64,000 nt of DNA. It comes from Rhodopirellula sp. Its GTDB lineage: Bacteria > Planctomycetota > Planctomycetia > Pirellulales > Pirellulaceae. A model generated the notes under the pieces. It did not search any database, was not told where the DNA came from, and worked only from the letters and a program-made list of their open reading frames with translations. The DNA lies in the NCBI GenBank assembly GCA_002690925.1, contig NZGD01000127.1, positions 1 through 64,000 on the forward strand, written 5' to 3'. Below, in pieces: positions 8,964 through 18,306 of the stretch. Within the stretch, counting starts at the first letter, position 1. Each line of letters starts with the position of its first letter. A program made the translations under genes and the position numbers.

Positions 8964-9552
8964 GCGTTGGCGACTCTTTAATCGGTGTGTGGGGGCATCG
9001 CGACGCGATGATGTCTGTGCAGGATGAACATCACGTAATGCGGGCCGAGTGATGATATCGCACAGCAACTGCATCGGGCCTAGTGTAGGCTGTGACAGCT
9101 CAGATTCCATGATGGAACGATAAACTGCGATGTGGAAAGGTACAACACGACTGTTTAACTCGCTTGGTCGTAAAGTAGACAACGCCGCTGCGACTTATCC
9201 ACGCTAATACCGTCTCAGTGATCGACACGCTAAACTGGGCAGTGGATGCTGCGGATGCAGTTGCGTTTTCCGATCGAGTTTGGGCCGCTGTCGATATCGC
9301 TGGCACGGTGTCGATATGATTGGCAAGGTGTCAGTGGGGAGGACTCCCGACTGTAGCGAGAGGATCCGATACAGCCGAGGCCCTCTGGTGAATTCCTTGC
9401 TTGAAAACGGCTGTGTTTTGCACAGGGCCGCGTTCCGCGACATCGAATGTCCTAGTGAATGACCTGCTGCGTACTAATTACACCGAATTCCTGTCTTCAC
9501 TATGCCTGGCAGCAATGTTGTTTCGTGAAGGCTCCAGTTATCAACGGTTGCC
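8964..9552. other. Intergenic, divergent promoter region
   Basis: This nearly 590-bp gap separates the divergent mtnA and histone-deacetylase-family genes. The frame upstream of mtnA (to 9182) is open but shows no homology-like pattern. A 20-bp direct duplication is present at 9289-9328. No terminator or RNA gene was recognised. Confidence 0.45.
9289..9328. repeat. 20-bp imperfect tandem duplication
   Basis: TGTCGATATCGCTGGCACGG is followed directly by TGTCGATATGATTGGCAAGG and then a partial third copy (TGTC). It is non-coding and of the same class as the other short tandem duplications in this window. Confidence 0.75.
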
Positions 9553-10491
9553 ATGACTCTTTTTTATTACGACCCAATTTTCCTTGAACACGACACAGGG
9601 CAGCACCCTGAGCACGCGAATCGTTTGCGGAGAGTTATGGAGCGATTGGAAGCAAGCGATTTTTTTTCGGATCTGACGAAACCTGATTGGTCCGTTGCGT
9701 CTACCGAGCAATTGCTGCAAGTGCACACGCGTGAGTCGCTCGATGAGATCCGGAGTTTTATCGACGGTGGTGGCGGGCAGATCGAAGCCGATACTGTCGT
9801 CAGTGTGCAATCTTTGGACGCTGCGAAGGCAGGATCAGGCGCTGCATGCGATGCGGTACAACGCGTGCTTGCGGGCGAGGCCGGGAATGCATTCTGTTTA
9901 ATTAGGCCTCCGGGGCATCATGCATTGAAGCAAAAGCCCATGGGGTTCTGCCTCGTTAATCATGTCGCAGTTGCCGCGCGCCATTTGGTGAAGCAGTTTG
10001 GTCTTGAACGCGTCATGATCGTTGACTGGGATGTGCATCATGGGAATGGTACACAGGCAGCGTTTTGGGAAGACCCGCAAGTTGCGTTTCTGTCCATGCA
10101 CCGCTTTCCGTTTTATCCGGGAGGTGGAGATGCGCATGAGACAGGTGCCGGGGATGGTCGGGGGCTTAATGTCAACTTGCCGGTCCAGTTTGGTACTTCC
10201 GCAGCAAAACAGATTGAGCGTTTCAAACTCGCAACCGAAAAACTCGCATCATCTTTCAAGCCGCAGTTTATTCTGGTCAGCGCCGGATTTGATAGTCATC
10301 GCGCTGATCCAGTTGGGTCCAACGGTTTTGAAAGTAACGACTTCGAAGCGTTGACGCGTATCATGATGGACATTGCTGAGGTACATGCGGAGGGTCGAAT
10401 CGTCAGTTTGCTGGAAGGGGGATACAATCCGGATGCTTTGGCGGAAAGTGTTGAGTTTCACTTGAGAACTTTGCTCGCACCCAGTTTGTAA
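9553..10491 (+). CDS. Histone deacetylase family protein
   Basis: This 312-residue protein belongs to the arginase/deacetylase fold and is closest in style to bacterial class II HDAC-like amidohydrolases. Family features in order are HPEHANRL near the N-terminus, RPPGHHA with the His122-His123 catalytic pair, DWDVHHGNG with zinc ligands Asp160 and His162, SAGFDSH with zinc ligand Asp247, and LLEGGYN with the catalytic-type Tyr. All active-site residues are present, so it should deacetylate acetyl-lysine, acetylpolyamines or another acylated amine. The actual substrate cannot be read from sequence. It has no signal peptide and is cytoplasmic. ATG 9553 is the first start, without an obvious Shine-Dalgarno. 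Confidence 0.92.
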   Translation: MTLFYYDPIFLEHDTGQHPEHANRLRRVMERLEASDFFSDLTKPDWSVASTEQLLQVHTRESLDEIRSFIDGGGGQIEADTVVSVQSLDAAKAGSGAACDAVQRVLAGEAGNAFCLIRPPGHHALKQKPMGFCLVNHVAVAARHLVKQFGLERVMIVDWDVHHGNGTQAAFWEDPQVAFLSMHRFPFYPGGGDAHETGAGDGRGLNVNLPVQFGTSAAKQIERFKLATEKLASSFKPQFILVSAGFDSHRADPVGSNGFESNDFEALTRIMMDIAEVHAEGRIVSLLEGGYNPDALAESVEFHLRTLLAPSL

Positions 10492-10606
10492 TCAGTAAGT
10501 TAATCATCGAAAGAGTAAGCTTAGCTGCTCATTGAATTTGTCTTTTTTGTGAATCAATTGCCGAGTGCGAATGATTCGTTGGTTCGTGATCAGGTGGAGA
10601 GTGTTG

Positions 10607-12811
10607 ATGTTGCGTGTGCTTTCTGTTCGGCTAATAGCTGTGGCCTTAAGTGTGAGTTTGCTCGTGGCCTATGGTGTTCCGCTGTGGGGGGCAGAAAAGC
10701 AGCCCAACATTTTGTTTGTGTTTTCCGACGATCATGCTCCGCAGGCAATTGGTGCCTACGGTTCGAAGATCAATGAGACGCCCAATCTGGACCGGATCGC
10801 GAGCGAGGGTGCGATCTTTCAGAATTCCTTCTGCGCTAACTCAATTTGTGGACCTTCCCGTGCCTGCATCTTGACCGGGAAGCATAGCCACAAAAACGGT
10901 TTTCTGCGTAATGGCAATCGGTTTGATGGTTCTCAAGTGACCTTTCCGAAGTTGATGCAGGACGCGGGGTATCAGACAGCGCTCATTGGCAAGTGGCATC
11001 TTTCGAGTAACCCAACAGGCTTCGATCATTGGGAGGTTTTGCCCGGGCAGGGAAGTTATTACAACCCGGATTTGCTTCAGATGGATGGGGAGAAGAAACG
11101 GTACGAGGGCTATTGCACTGACATCATTACGGAGAATGCACTGGGTTGGTTGAAAGATAAGCGTGACCCTGAAAAACCTTTCATGTTGATGTGTCAGCAC
11201 AAGGCACCTCATCGTAATTGGTCGCCTCCTGCTCGGCACTTTTCACTTTACAAGGGAATCGATATTCCTGAGCCCGAGACACTCTTCGATGACTATGTGG
11301 GACGCACTGATTTACTGCGTGAAAATGAAATGTCACTGAAGGATCATTTCTTTTGGGGGCATGACATGAAATTTCATGGAGATAGCCAATACCCTGATCA
11401 GTTTCGTGCGGGGCTTGCCAACGGTGAGTACCGCCGGATGACAGATGTACAAAAAGCAGAGTGGGATGCGGCGTATCAACCTGAGAATGATAAGTTTCTG
11501 AAGGATATGAAAGCGGGGAAATTGACTCCCAAGGATGTCATTCGCTGGAAGTATCAGCGATACATCAAAGACTATCTGAGGTGCATACAGGCAGTGGATG
11601 ATGGGGTGGGAGCAATGTTGGACTATCTTGATGAATCTGGTTTAGCTGACAACACCATTGTCATCTACAGTTCGGATCAGGGTTTCTACTTGGGCGAGCA
11701 TGGATGGTACGACAAACGGTGGATGTTTGAAGAATCGCTGAAAATGCCTTTTCTGATTCGATGGCCGGGTGTGATCGAACCCGGGGTCGATGCCAAAGCA
11801 ATGATTCAAAACATTGATTACGGTCCCACCTTTCTGGATGTTGCCGGTGGGGAGATTCCGAAGGAGATGCAAGGCCGTAGCATGGTATCGATGCTAAAAG
11901 ATCAGGGGCAGCCCTCTGCGTCTTGGCGCGATGCGATCTATTACGCGTACTATGAGAACGCAGCCGTACACAATGTGCCAGTTCATGATGGTGTTCGGAC
12001 AACTCGCTACAAATTGATGTTTTTTCCGAGAACACGCGAGTGGAATCTGTTTGACCTAAAAGAGGATCCGCAGGAACTACTTAGCCTGCACGCGGACCCC
12101 CGTTACGCTGCTGTTCTTGCTGGAATGCAAAAACGGTATCGGGATTTGCGTCAGTTCTATGAAGTCAATTCGGCTGTTCTGCCAGCAACCAGAGGTGATG
12201 AGAAACGTTGGCGAGAGCGGGATAGAGTTCTGACCATGAATGCGAGGAAAGGGAATGTGGACTTGGCTTTCATTGGCGATTCGATCACCCAAGGTTGGGA
12301 GGGCCGTGGGAAAGAGGTCTGGGCAAAACATTATGGAAATCGGAAGGTAATCAATCTTGGAATCGGGGGCGATCGTACCGAACACGTGATTTGGCGTCTA
12401 ACGCATGGGAACCTTGGCAAAATACGACCCAAAGTTGCTGTCGTGATGATCGGAACTAATAACACCGGTCATTTTGATCAAGATCCTGCCGAGGTTGCTG
12501 CTGGTATTGAACGCATACTCGAAATCCTCGCGAAGCGTTTGCCTGAAACCAAAATCGTGTTGCATGGAATCTTTCCGCGTGGTGATGATGCCCTCGACGC
12601 AAAACGGTTGAATAACATTGCGATCAATCAGATGATTCGTCGGTTCGCTGATGATGATCGCGTGCATTATTTGGAAATTGGTGACCAGTTCCTCGAGCCG
12701 GATGGAACCATCAGCCCTGATATTATGCCGGATCGGTTGCATCTCAGTAAAAAAGGTTATGAGCTTTGGGCTCAGGCACTTGAACCGAAACTGGTCGAGT
12801 TGGGCCTGTGA
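10607..12811 (+). CDS. Exported sulfatase fused to an SGNH/GDSL esterase
   Basis: The protein has 734 residues from ATG 10607, chosen because GGTGGAGA lies six bases upstream and a signal peptide (VRLIAVALSVSLLVAYG) follows directly. A GTG at 10565 is an alternative start. Residues of about 30-530 form a type I sulfatase: NILFVFSDDH, then CGPSR with the formylglycine Cys81, GKWHL, and SSDQGFYLGEHGW. Residues of about 545-734 form an SGNH hydrolase of the PAF-acetylhydrolase-like type. Its motifs are GDSITQGWEG (nucleophile Ser559), LGIGGDRTEHV, MIGTNNTGH, and DRLHLS with Asp709 and His712. The enzyme should remove sulfate and an acyl group, probably acetyl, from the same glycan outside the cytoplasm. 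The fusion is continuous, with no frameshift. Confidence 0.92.
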   Translation: MLRVLSVRLIAVALSVSLLVAYGVPLWGAEKQPNILFVFSDDHAPQAIGAYGSKINETPNLDRIASEGAIFQNSFCANSICGPSRACILTGKHSHKNGFLRNGNRFDGSQVTFPKLMQDAGYQTALIGKWHLSSNPTGFDHWEVLPGQGSYYNPDLLQMDGEKKRYEGYCTDIITENALGWLKDKRDPEKPFMLMCQHKAPHRNWSPPARHFSLYKGIDIPEPETLFDDYVGRTDLLRENEMSLKDHFFWGHDMKFHGDSQYPDQFRAGLANGEYRRMTDVQKAEWDAAYQPENDKFLKDMKAGKLTPKDVIRWKYQRYIKDYLRCIQAVDDGVGAMLDYLDESGLADNTIVIYSSDQGFYLGEHGWYDKRWMFEESLKMPFLIRWPGVIEPGVDAKAMIQNIDYGPTFLDVAGGEIPKEMQGRSMVSMLKDQGQPSASWRDAIYYAYYENAAVHNVPVHDGVRTTRYKLMFFPRTREWNLFDLKEDPQELLSLHADPRYAAVLAGMQKRYRDLRQFYEVNSAVLPATRGDEKRWRERDRVLTMNARKGNVDLAFIGDSITQGWEGRGKEVWAKHYGNRKVINLGIGGDRTEHVIWRLTHGNLGKIRPKVAVVMIGTNNTGHFDQDPAEVAAGIERILEILAKRLPETKIVLHGIFPRGDDALDAKRLNNIAINQMIRRFADDDRVHYLEIGDQFLEPDGTISPDIMPDRLHLSKKGYELWAQALEPKLVELGL

Positions 12812-13058
12812 CGGGGCTGTGTCATTGGGCGCAGAGCTGTTCGTTTGTTGAAGCAGTACAGTTCCCAACGCACGTTTTTCCAGCACACTCGCAAAACAAC
12901 GCCTCTGGATGCTGTTTGGAAAGGGGGAGCAGAAAACCCGCGTTCGTTGGTTCAGCCCTCCTTCTGTTGTCAGAGGCGGATTGTCAGGCTTCTACATTGA
13001 ACTGCAAGGAGAGCTGTTTTCCTGCGGTCATTGTGAGTGGTTCGGGTAAAGGGATAAC

Positions 13059-13763
13059 ATGGGGACAAAACAGGTCGTCGTGGTCGGCGGCAGTCACGGT
13101 ATTGGTGCGGGGATCGTGCAGCGGTGTCTTGATTCAGGTGCAACAGTCACCACCTTTTCTCGTACTGCTGGAGAGACAGCGGGTTTGGATGGGGTGCAGC
13201 ATCACACGGTCGATCTCGGTTCGGAAGTGATCGATTCGAGCTTGCTTCCCGATACGATCGATGGATTTGTCTACTGCCCGGGCACCATCAGCCTCGGGCC
13301 GCTACGCGCAGTGAAAGCTGATTTGCTGAGGTCGGACTACGAAATTAATGTGGTTAGTGCAGTTCTCGCACTTCAAGCGGCTTTGGCTGGGCTCAAACGC
13401 TCGCCGGACGCTAGTGTTGTGATGTTCAGTACGATTGCCGTCGCGACCGGCTTGCCAATGCACACGTCGGTAGCCGCCTCCAAGGGAGCCATTGAGGGGC
13501 TGGTTCGCACTTGGGCGGCCGAGTTGTCGCCCAAAATCAGAGTCAACGCGATTGCTCCAGCTTTGACGGACACGCCGCTAGCAGAAAAATTTCTCGATCG
13601 CGATGAGAAACGTGTTGCCATGGCTGCAAAGTATCCGCTTGAACGGATAGGTACCATCGAGGATATGGCTGCCGCTGCGGAATTTCTGTTGTCTCGTCAA
13701 AGTAGCTGGATGACGGGCCAAATTCTTGGCATCGATGGCGGAATGTCCGCCGTCCGGAAGTGA
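13059..13763 (+). CDS. SDR-family oxidoreductase lacking the catalytic tyrosine
   Basis: This is a 234-residue short-chain dehydrogenase/reductase. VVVVGGSHGIGAGI (6-19) is the dinucleotide-binding glycine loop, CPGTISLGPL replaces the usual NAG motif, and KIRVNAIAPALTDTPLA and LGIDGGMS are typical C-terminal family segments. Ser124 and Lys142 are in the expected places. The YxxxK tyrosine position is occupied by Val138 (HTSVAASK), so normal SDR catalysis is doubtful. ATG 13059 has AAAGGG five bases upstream. It is cytoplasmic and its substrate is unknown. It could be a binding or regulatory SDR, or use a different proton donor. Confidence 0.85.
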   Translation: MGTKQVVVVGGSHGIGAGIVQRCLDSGATVTTFSRTAGETAGLDGVQHHTVDLGSEVIDSSLLPDTIDGFVYCPGTISLGPLRAVKADLLRSDYEINVVSAVLALQAALAGLKRSPDASVVMFSTIAVATGLPMHTSVAASKGAIEGLVRTWAAELSPKIRVNAIAPALTDTPLAEKFLDRDEKRVAMAAKYPLERIGTIEDMAAAAEFLLSRQSSWMTGQILGIDGGMSAVRK

Positions 13764-14000
13764 GTCGTTCGTTCGTGAATGAAACACACGTTGAACGTCT
13801 TTTTGAGACCGTTGAGTCTGGATCGAAGAACTGCTTGCCAGTTCTTAATGGCGAGCCGACCTGGGTTCTTGAGAGAACTGTTGCGGCGCGTTATCCAATT
13901 GCATGTGTTCGCGGCCAAGCAGGTTGAAGAGCGTGTCAGTGGTTCGGTTGCCATCCCGGCGATGACATGCCGCTGTAGCATTCTTTTTTACTGTGATTTG

Positions 14001-14030
14001 TGACTGACTTGCCAGTCAGTCAGTTTTGGT
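14001..14030 (+). terminator. Hairpin with T-rich tail, terminator candidate
   Basis: TGACTGACT and AGTCAGTCA form a perfect 9-bp stem around a TGCC loop at 14001-14022. On the plus strand a GTTTTGGTTTTTT tract follows. It overlaps the stop codon (14016-14018) of the convergent esterase gene and lies about 240 bp beyond the SDR gene, so it would end plus-strand transcripts. Confidence 0.6.
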
Positions 14031-16205
14031 TTTTTGGGGGGAACGCACATAGACCTTCAGGGTCTTGCCCGAGTAGGAGCCGGCATTAGATGAGAATGTC
14101 CAGTCTCGATGGGCCCCACTGCTATTGCCAATCCCAATGTCTGCACCGTCACCTGCTCCCCAATGATTAATGGCAAAGAGTGTTTGCTTTCCCACTGTGT
14201 CGTGAACTTGCATTGATCCATAGCCGTTCAATGGTTCGCTGATACTGTCTCCGAAGTCATAGATTTCACTGGCGGCCCCGGGCACGTTGGCGGTGTTTTG
14301 TGTTGCGTAATTCCCCGACCAAAATTCGATGTTCCCGTTAATGCCCTTCCGATTCAAGGATGCAACAGTCGAGTAGGATTCCAATCCATTTACTGGTTGC
14401 TGGAAAAAAGCATCAGCACTAAATTGAGGAATGGCGATCTTGGTTACATCGTCGGTAAATGCATCCATGGACACGAACAGTTTCTGCGTGCCGGCGGTCT
14501 CTGATTCCAGTTCAAGCAAGTAACCAATGCGGTCGAATTTTGATACATCGCCGCTTCGGTTAATCGAGTAAGTGATCTTGTTTTGCAGATTGCTCAAGTC
14601 CAGTTCGTAGACAAGTTGATAATCCTCTTCGATCGAGATCAAGCTTAGGAAGTCAGGCTCATTTCCTCCACGGCACGTTCCCACCGGCAATCCCGTGCCA
14701 CCGGTCAGGTTGGGTTCGGCGAGTTTGTCCCAACCGAAGCGGAACGCTACTGGTGCTGTGACCCCGTCGGCTGAGAGTGTTACCGTATCGCCGTTGACGC
14801 TCGCGGTTGCCGGAACGAAGGTTCGGGTTCCTGGGCCAATGACTTCGAAATGGGTGGGGGTTTTACCATCACGCGTTTTGAGTCCACCACCGGTGTTTTT
14901 GAACTTGAGCAGTAGCTCTTTGTCGGCTAATTCAATTGATTCGACTTCTGGGCTATTCGCCACCAGGTCCCTCATTCCATAATCGTTCTTCAGAGCGAGC
15001 AGGGCAAGTCTTTTGCCAACATCCTGTTTGTTGGGCGGGTGGATATCGTTAAGGGTTGCAATGTCGTTGATAACCACCATGCCTGTGTTGGGCAGCTGTT
15101 GGACGGCGGCCTGTGCTTCCCAGAACTTTGCCAAGATCGTGCCGTCTTCACTGCCATATTGAAAAGGAGCGATTTGCACGTAGTAAAAGGGGAATTTCCC
15201 CTGCCCCCAAAGACTTCGCCATCCATTGATCAACGCTTTCTTTTTTTCAAAGTAGAGCATCCCCTCGGTATGATTGGATTCTCCCTGATACCAAATGGCT
15301 CCTCGGATCGGGTAACCCACCAGCGCGTGGATCATGCCGTTGTACAGCATCGTCGGATCCTGATGACTTTGGAAAGGTTTTAATTGATCAGGAAATGCAG
15401 GGCTTGGCTTGATCGGCTGCATGGCATTCAAAGCAATTTTTGCCTTCAAGTTCCACGCTTCATTGGCTTTGATAAAGGTACTCAGTTCAGACTGGTATCG
15501 GTCTGCTCCGGGTGTACGTCCAAGCACCGAATCGTATATCTCAAGGAGGGCAGGGACTTCTTTGAAGCCGCTCGGTGGAGTCCACGGCTCAACTCTTGTG
15601 CCACCCCACGATGAGTTGATTAATCCAATGGGCACTCCGAGCTCCTGATGCAGTTTCTTTGCCATGAAGTAACCCGCCGCAGTGTAGGTTCCCACCACGG
15701 TCGGTGAGCATACCGTCCAAGATGCTGAAACATCGTCAAGAGGAATAGCTGACGGTCGGCGTGCAATTTTCACATGACGAATCATCGGAAAGTCCGCTGC
15801 TGCGATTTCTGCTTCATGATTGGTGCTCGCAGAAACAGTCCATTCCATGTTCGATTGTCCGCTGCAGAGCCAAACCTCGCCTATTAAGACGTCATTGATG
15901 TTGATGACGTTGTCGCCCTTGACCTGAAGTGTCAACGGCTTTGAATTTGCTTGCATCGCCGGCAATGTGATTTTCCAGGTCCCTTCTGCGCTTCCCTTGG
16001 TCGATGCTTTCTGCCCGTTCAGTGTAACACTGACTTCTTCGCCAGCATCACACCAGCCCCAAATGCGTAATTCAATATCACGTTGCATGACCATGTGATC
16101 GCCAAAGAAACCAGGCAGACGCACCTCTGCTTTGATTGCTTGTGGTTGGCAGGACAAAAGAAGAATCGCAAGGGTTGCATGGATGAACTGCAAATTCGGT
16201 TTCAT
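14016..16205 (-). CDS. Sialate O-acetylesterase-like secreted SGNH hydrolase with extra C-terminal domain
   Basis: The protein has 729 residues from ATG 16205, where a signal peptide ([16 protein letters not shown]) begins. The frame is open to 16289, but the extra residues look non-coding. [12 protein letters not shown] and an Ig-like segment precede the SGNH core: [11 protein letters not shown] with nucleophile Ser118, [20 protein letters not shown], and DIHPPNK with Asp387 and His389. This is the order known for SASA-type 9-O-acetyl sialate esterases, although planctomycete members probably also act on other acetylated glycans. After the core (from about residue 525) come 200 more residues, beta-rich, ending in [11 protein letters not shown], perhaps a binding domain. 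It lies divergent from a sulfatase. Confidence 0.88.
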   Translation of the reverse strand: MKPNLQFIHATLAILLLSCQPQAIKAEVRLPGFFGDHMVMQRDIELRIWGWCDAGEEVSVTLNGQKASTKGSAEGTWKITLPAMQANSKPLTLQVKGDNVININDVLIGEVWLCSGQSNMEWTVSASTNHEAEIAAADFPMIRHVKIARRPSAIPLDDVSASWTVCSPTVVGTYTAAGYFMAKKLHQELGVPIGLINSSWGGTRVEPWTPPSGFKEVPALLEIYDSVLGRTPGADRYQSELSTFIKANEAWNLKAKIALNAMQPIKPSPAFPDQLKPFQSHQDPTMLYNGMIHALVGYPIRGAIWYQGESNHTEGMLYFEKKKALINGWRSLWGQGKFPFYYVQIAPFQYGSEDGTILAKFWEAQAAVQQLPNTGMVVINDIATLNDIHPPNKQDVGKRLALLALKNDYGMRDLVANSPEVESIELADKELLLKFKNTGGGLKTRDGKTPTHFEVIGPGTRTFVPATASVNGDTVTLSADGVTAPVAFRFGWDKLAEPNLTGGTGLPVGTCRGGNEPDFLSLISIEEDYQLVYELDLSNLQNKITYSINRSGDVSKFDRIGYLLELESETAGTQKLFVSMDAFTDDVTKIAIPQFSADAFFQQPVNGLESYSTVASLNRKGINGNIEFWSGNYATQNTANVPGAASEIYDFGDSISEPLNGYGSMQVHDTVGKQTLFAINHWGAGDGADIGIGNSSGAHRDWTFSSNAGSYSGKTLKVYVRSPQKTKTD

Positions 16206-16645
16206 GGAAATCTCGGTGCGAAAAAGGCAGGGTGAGGGAGCAGAGGTTGCTGAGAAAGTCGGAGGATTCGTCGGTCTTAGCGGCATCAACAGTTGACAGC
16301 TTGCTCAGGATAACACTTTCCAGTCATTGTTCCTATCAAATGAAATCCGTTTGGTCAGTGGGAACGGTTTTTGTTTGGAAGGGTTGCTTGGTTTTCATAG
16401 GCTTGACTGCTGGAAAGCATTCGTTTTGCCAAGCAGTTGGTGTTGCCTTGATACGTCTGCAAGTTCTTTCGGGATGTTCCGCGGTATCAAAGTTCAGCAC
16501 CGCGATATCGAGTGCTGAAGTGGGTTGTGTATTGTTTTTTTGTTGTGGTTTGGCACGCTGCTTTCTCCCGGATTGAAAAAAACTTTTGCGGGTAAGGCCC
16601 CAAATCTTTCGGTTTTGTAATATTTGATTTAGGCTGTGTGGGGCC
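16206..16645. other. Intergenic, divergent promoter region
   Basis: This 440-bp gap lies between the divergent esterase and sulfatase genes. It is T-rich on the plus strand between 16500 and 16600. No repeat, hairpin or gene was supported. It should contain the promoters of both genes. Confidence 0.4.
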
Positions 16646-18205
16646 ATGTCCATTTCACCAACCACGACGGTTTCGAAAATGCGAGTTGTTTTTGAGTTTA
16701 ATTTACGCAGTGCTCATCAGCCGTGTGGTTTGCCGGAGCGGGGCAACTACGGTCGTGGCGGAAACTGTTTCATCGCGGTTTTGTTTTTCTTGTTGGGTGT
16801 GGTTGCGATCAGCCCCGCGAAGGCGGTCGCACCAAATATTTTGTTGGTGTTGGCTGATGACATGGGCTACGGCGACTTGGGTTGCACTGGCTCGCATTTA
16901 TTGAAGACTGAGCGAATTGATGCATTAGCCAAGTCGGGGGTGCTTTGCAGTCGGGCTTATGTGGCAAGTTCTGTATGTTCTCCTTCTCGGGCTGGCTTGA
17001 TCACGGGACGAGATCCGCGACGATTTGGTTATCAGGCCAACCTGAATATGGGGAGTGCCAATTACGGTGCCCGGGTCGAACTGCTGGGGCTTCCACCCGG
17101 TGAGCATACCTTGGCAGATCATCTCGGTGCTGCCGGTTACTCGACCGCTTTGGTGGGTAAATGGCATTTGGGGATGGGGGGTGGATTTCATCCACAGGAA
17201 CGTGGTTTTGACTATTTTTGTGGGATGCTTGGTGGTGGTCACAATTATTTTCCAAAGCCTGACGCGAACAAGTTGGAACGCAACGGTGTTCCATTGACCG
17301 ATTTTTCAAGTCCTTACTTGACTGATTTTTTCACGGATGAGGCGACAGGTTGGATCAGCAAGCAGGACGAAGCGAACGATGACAAACCATGGTTCATGTT
17401 TTTGTCGTACAACGCGCCTCATGGTCCTTTGCAAGCGACAGAGAAGGATCTTGCCGCGTTCAGTCATATCAAAGACCGGAAGCGCCGCACTTATGCAGCG
17501 ATGATGTTGGCTCTGGACCGAGGGGTCGGTCGTGTCTTGGAATGTTTAGAAGATTTGGGTGAACGCGAAAACACATTGATTTGCTTCTTTTCAGATAATG
17601 GTGGTGCAACGGGAAACGCCAGTTGGAACGGCGAACTTTCGGGTGTTAAGGGGACGCTGCGTGAGGGTGGAGTTCGTATTCCCATGATCTGGTCGTGGCC
17701 CGGGACCATACCAAGAGAGCAGACACACGATGGTGTCATGTCGAGTCTGGATCTGCTGCCTACTTTCATGTCCGCAGCTGGAGAGAAGCCACTGACGCTT
17801 GGGCCAGTACGATCGCATGAAGACAAAAACAATCGTCGGAAAGCGGTAGCTTTGTACGGTCAATACGATGGCGAAGACCTGCTTCCGCAGCTGTGTGGCA
17901 AACAAGCAGCACCACGTCGGACGCTTTTCTGGAGACTCCAAGGGCAAGTGGCCATTCTGGATGGACCAGATAAGTTGATTAGCCTTTCGCATCGTGCTCC
18001 GCAGGTTTTCCGGCCCACTGAGGACGCGGGAGAGCAGCAAGATCGCTTCGACAGCGATCGTACTCGTGCGGATGAATTGTTTCAATTGCTGGGCAAGTGG
18101 CAGGCCTCGTTGGCGACGGTTCCTCTGTGGGGGTCATCCCCGTATTGGAGTTCCCAGAGTGCAAAGCAGCATGACAATTATCCACCTCGGGACGAGCCGG
18201 AGTAG
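16646..18205 (+). CDS. Arylsulfatase A-like exported sulfatase
   Basis: This is a 519-residue type I sulfatase. A hydrophobic segment at about residues 41-60 (CFIAVLFFLLGVVAI) ends in AKAVAPN and looks like a signal peptide. The preceding 40 residues make the true start uncertain, and ATG 16679 is an alternative. Core features are NILLVLADDMGYGDLGCTGS, CSPSR with Cys111 as the formylglycine precursor, GKWHLGMGGG, PHGPL, FFSDNGGATGN and GVKGTLREGGVRIPMIWSWPG. The match with the arylsulfatase A/choline-sulfatase-like class is good over the whole length. It should cleave sulfate esters outside the cytoplasm. It is the only plus-strand sulfatase after 13 kb. Confidence 0.93.
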   Translation: MSISPTTTVSKMRVVFEFNLRSAHQPCGLPERGNYGRGGNCFIAVLFFLLGVVAISPAKAVAPNILLVLADDMGYGDLGCTGSHLLKTERIDALAKSGVLCSRAYVASSVCSPSRAGLITGRDPRRFGYQANLNMGSANYGARVELLGLPPGEHTLADHLGAAGYSTALVGKWHLGMGGGFHPQERGFDYFCGMLGGGHNYFPKPDANKLERNGVPLTDFSSPYLTDFFTDEATGWISKQDEANDDKPWFMFLSYNAPHGPLQATEKDLAAFSHIKDRKRRTYAAMMLALDRGVGRVLECLEDLGERENTLICFFSDNGGATGNASWNGELSGVKGTLREGGVRIPMIWSWPGTIPREQTHDGVMSSLDLLPTFMSAAGEKPLTLGPVRSHEDKNNRRKAVALYGQYDGEDLLPQLCGKQAAPRRTLFWRLQGQVAILDGPDKLISLSHRAPQVFRPTEDAGEQQDRFDSDRTRADELFQLLGKWQASLATVPLWGSSPYWSSQSAKQHDNYPPRDEPE

Positions 18206-18306
18206 AGGAGCCGCCACTCGTTGTGCCTCTTCATTTCACGCTGGCGGCGCCGCCTAAAGCACTTGCGGTGCAAGGCAAGTTTCCGGTCACGTGCTGACTC
18301 AGGAAA

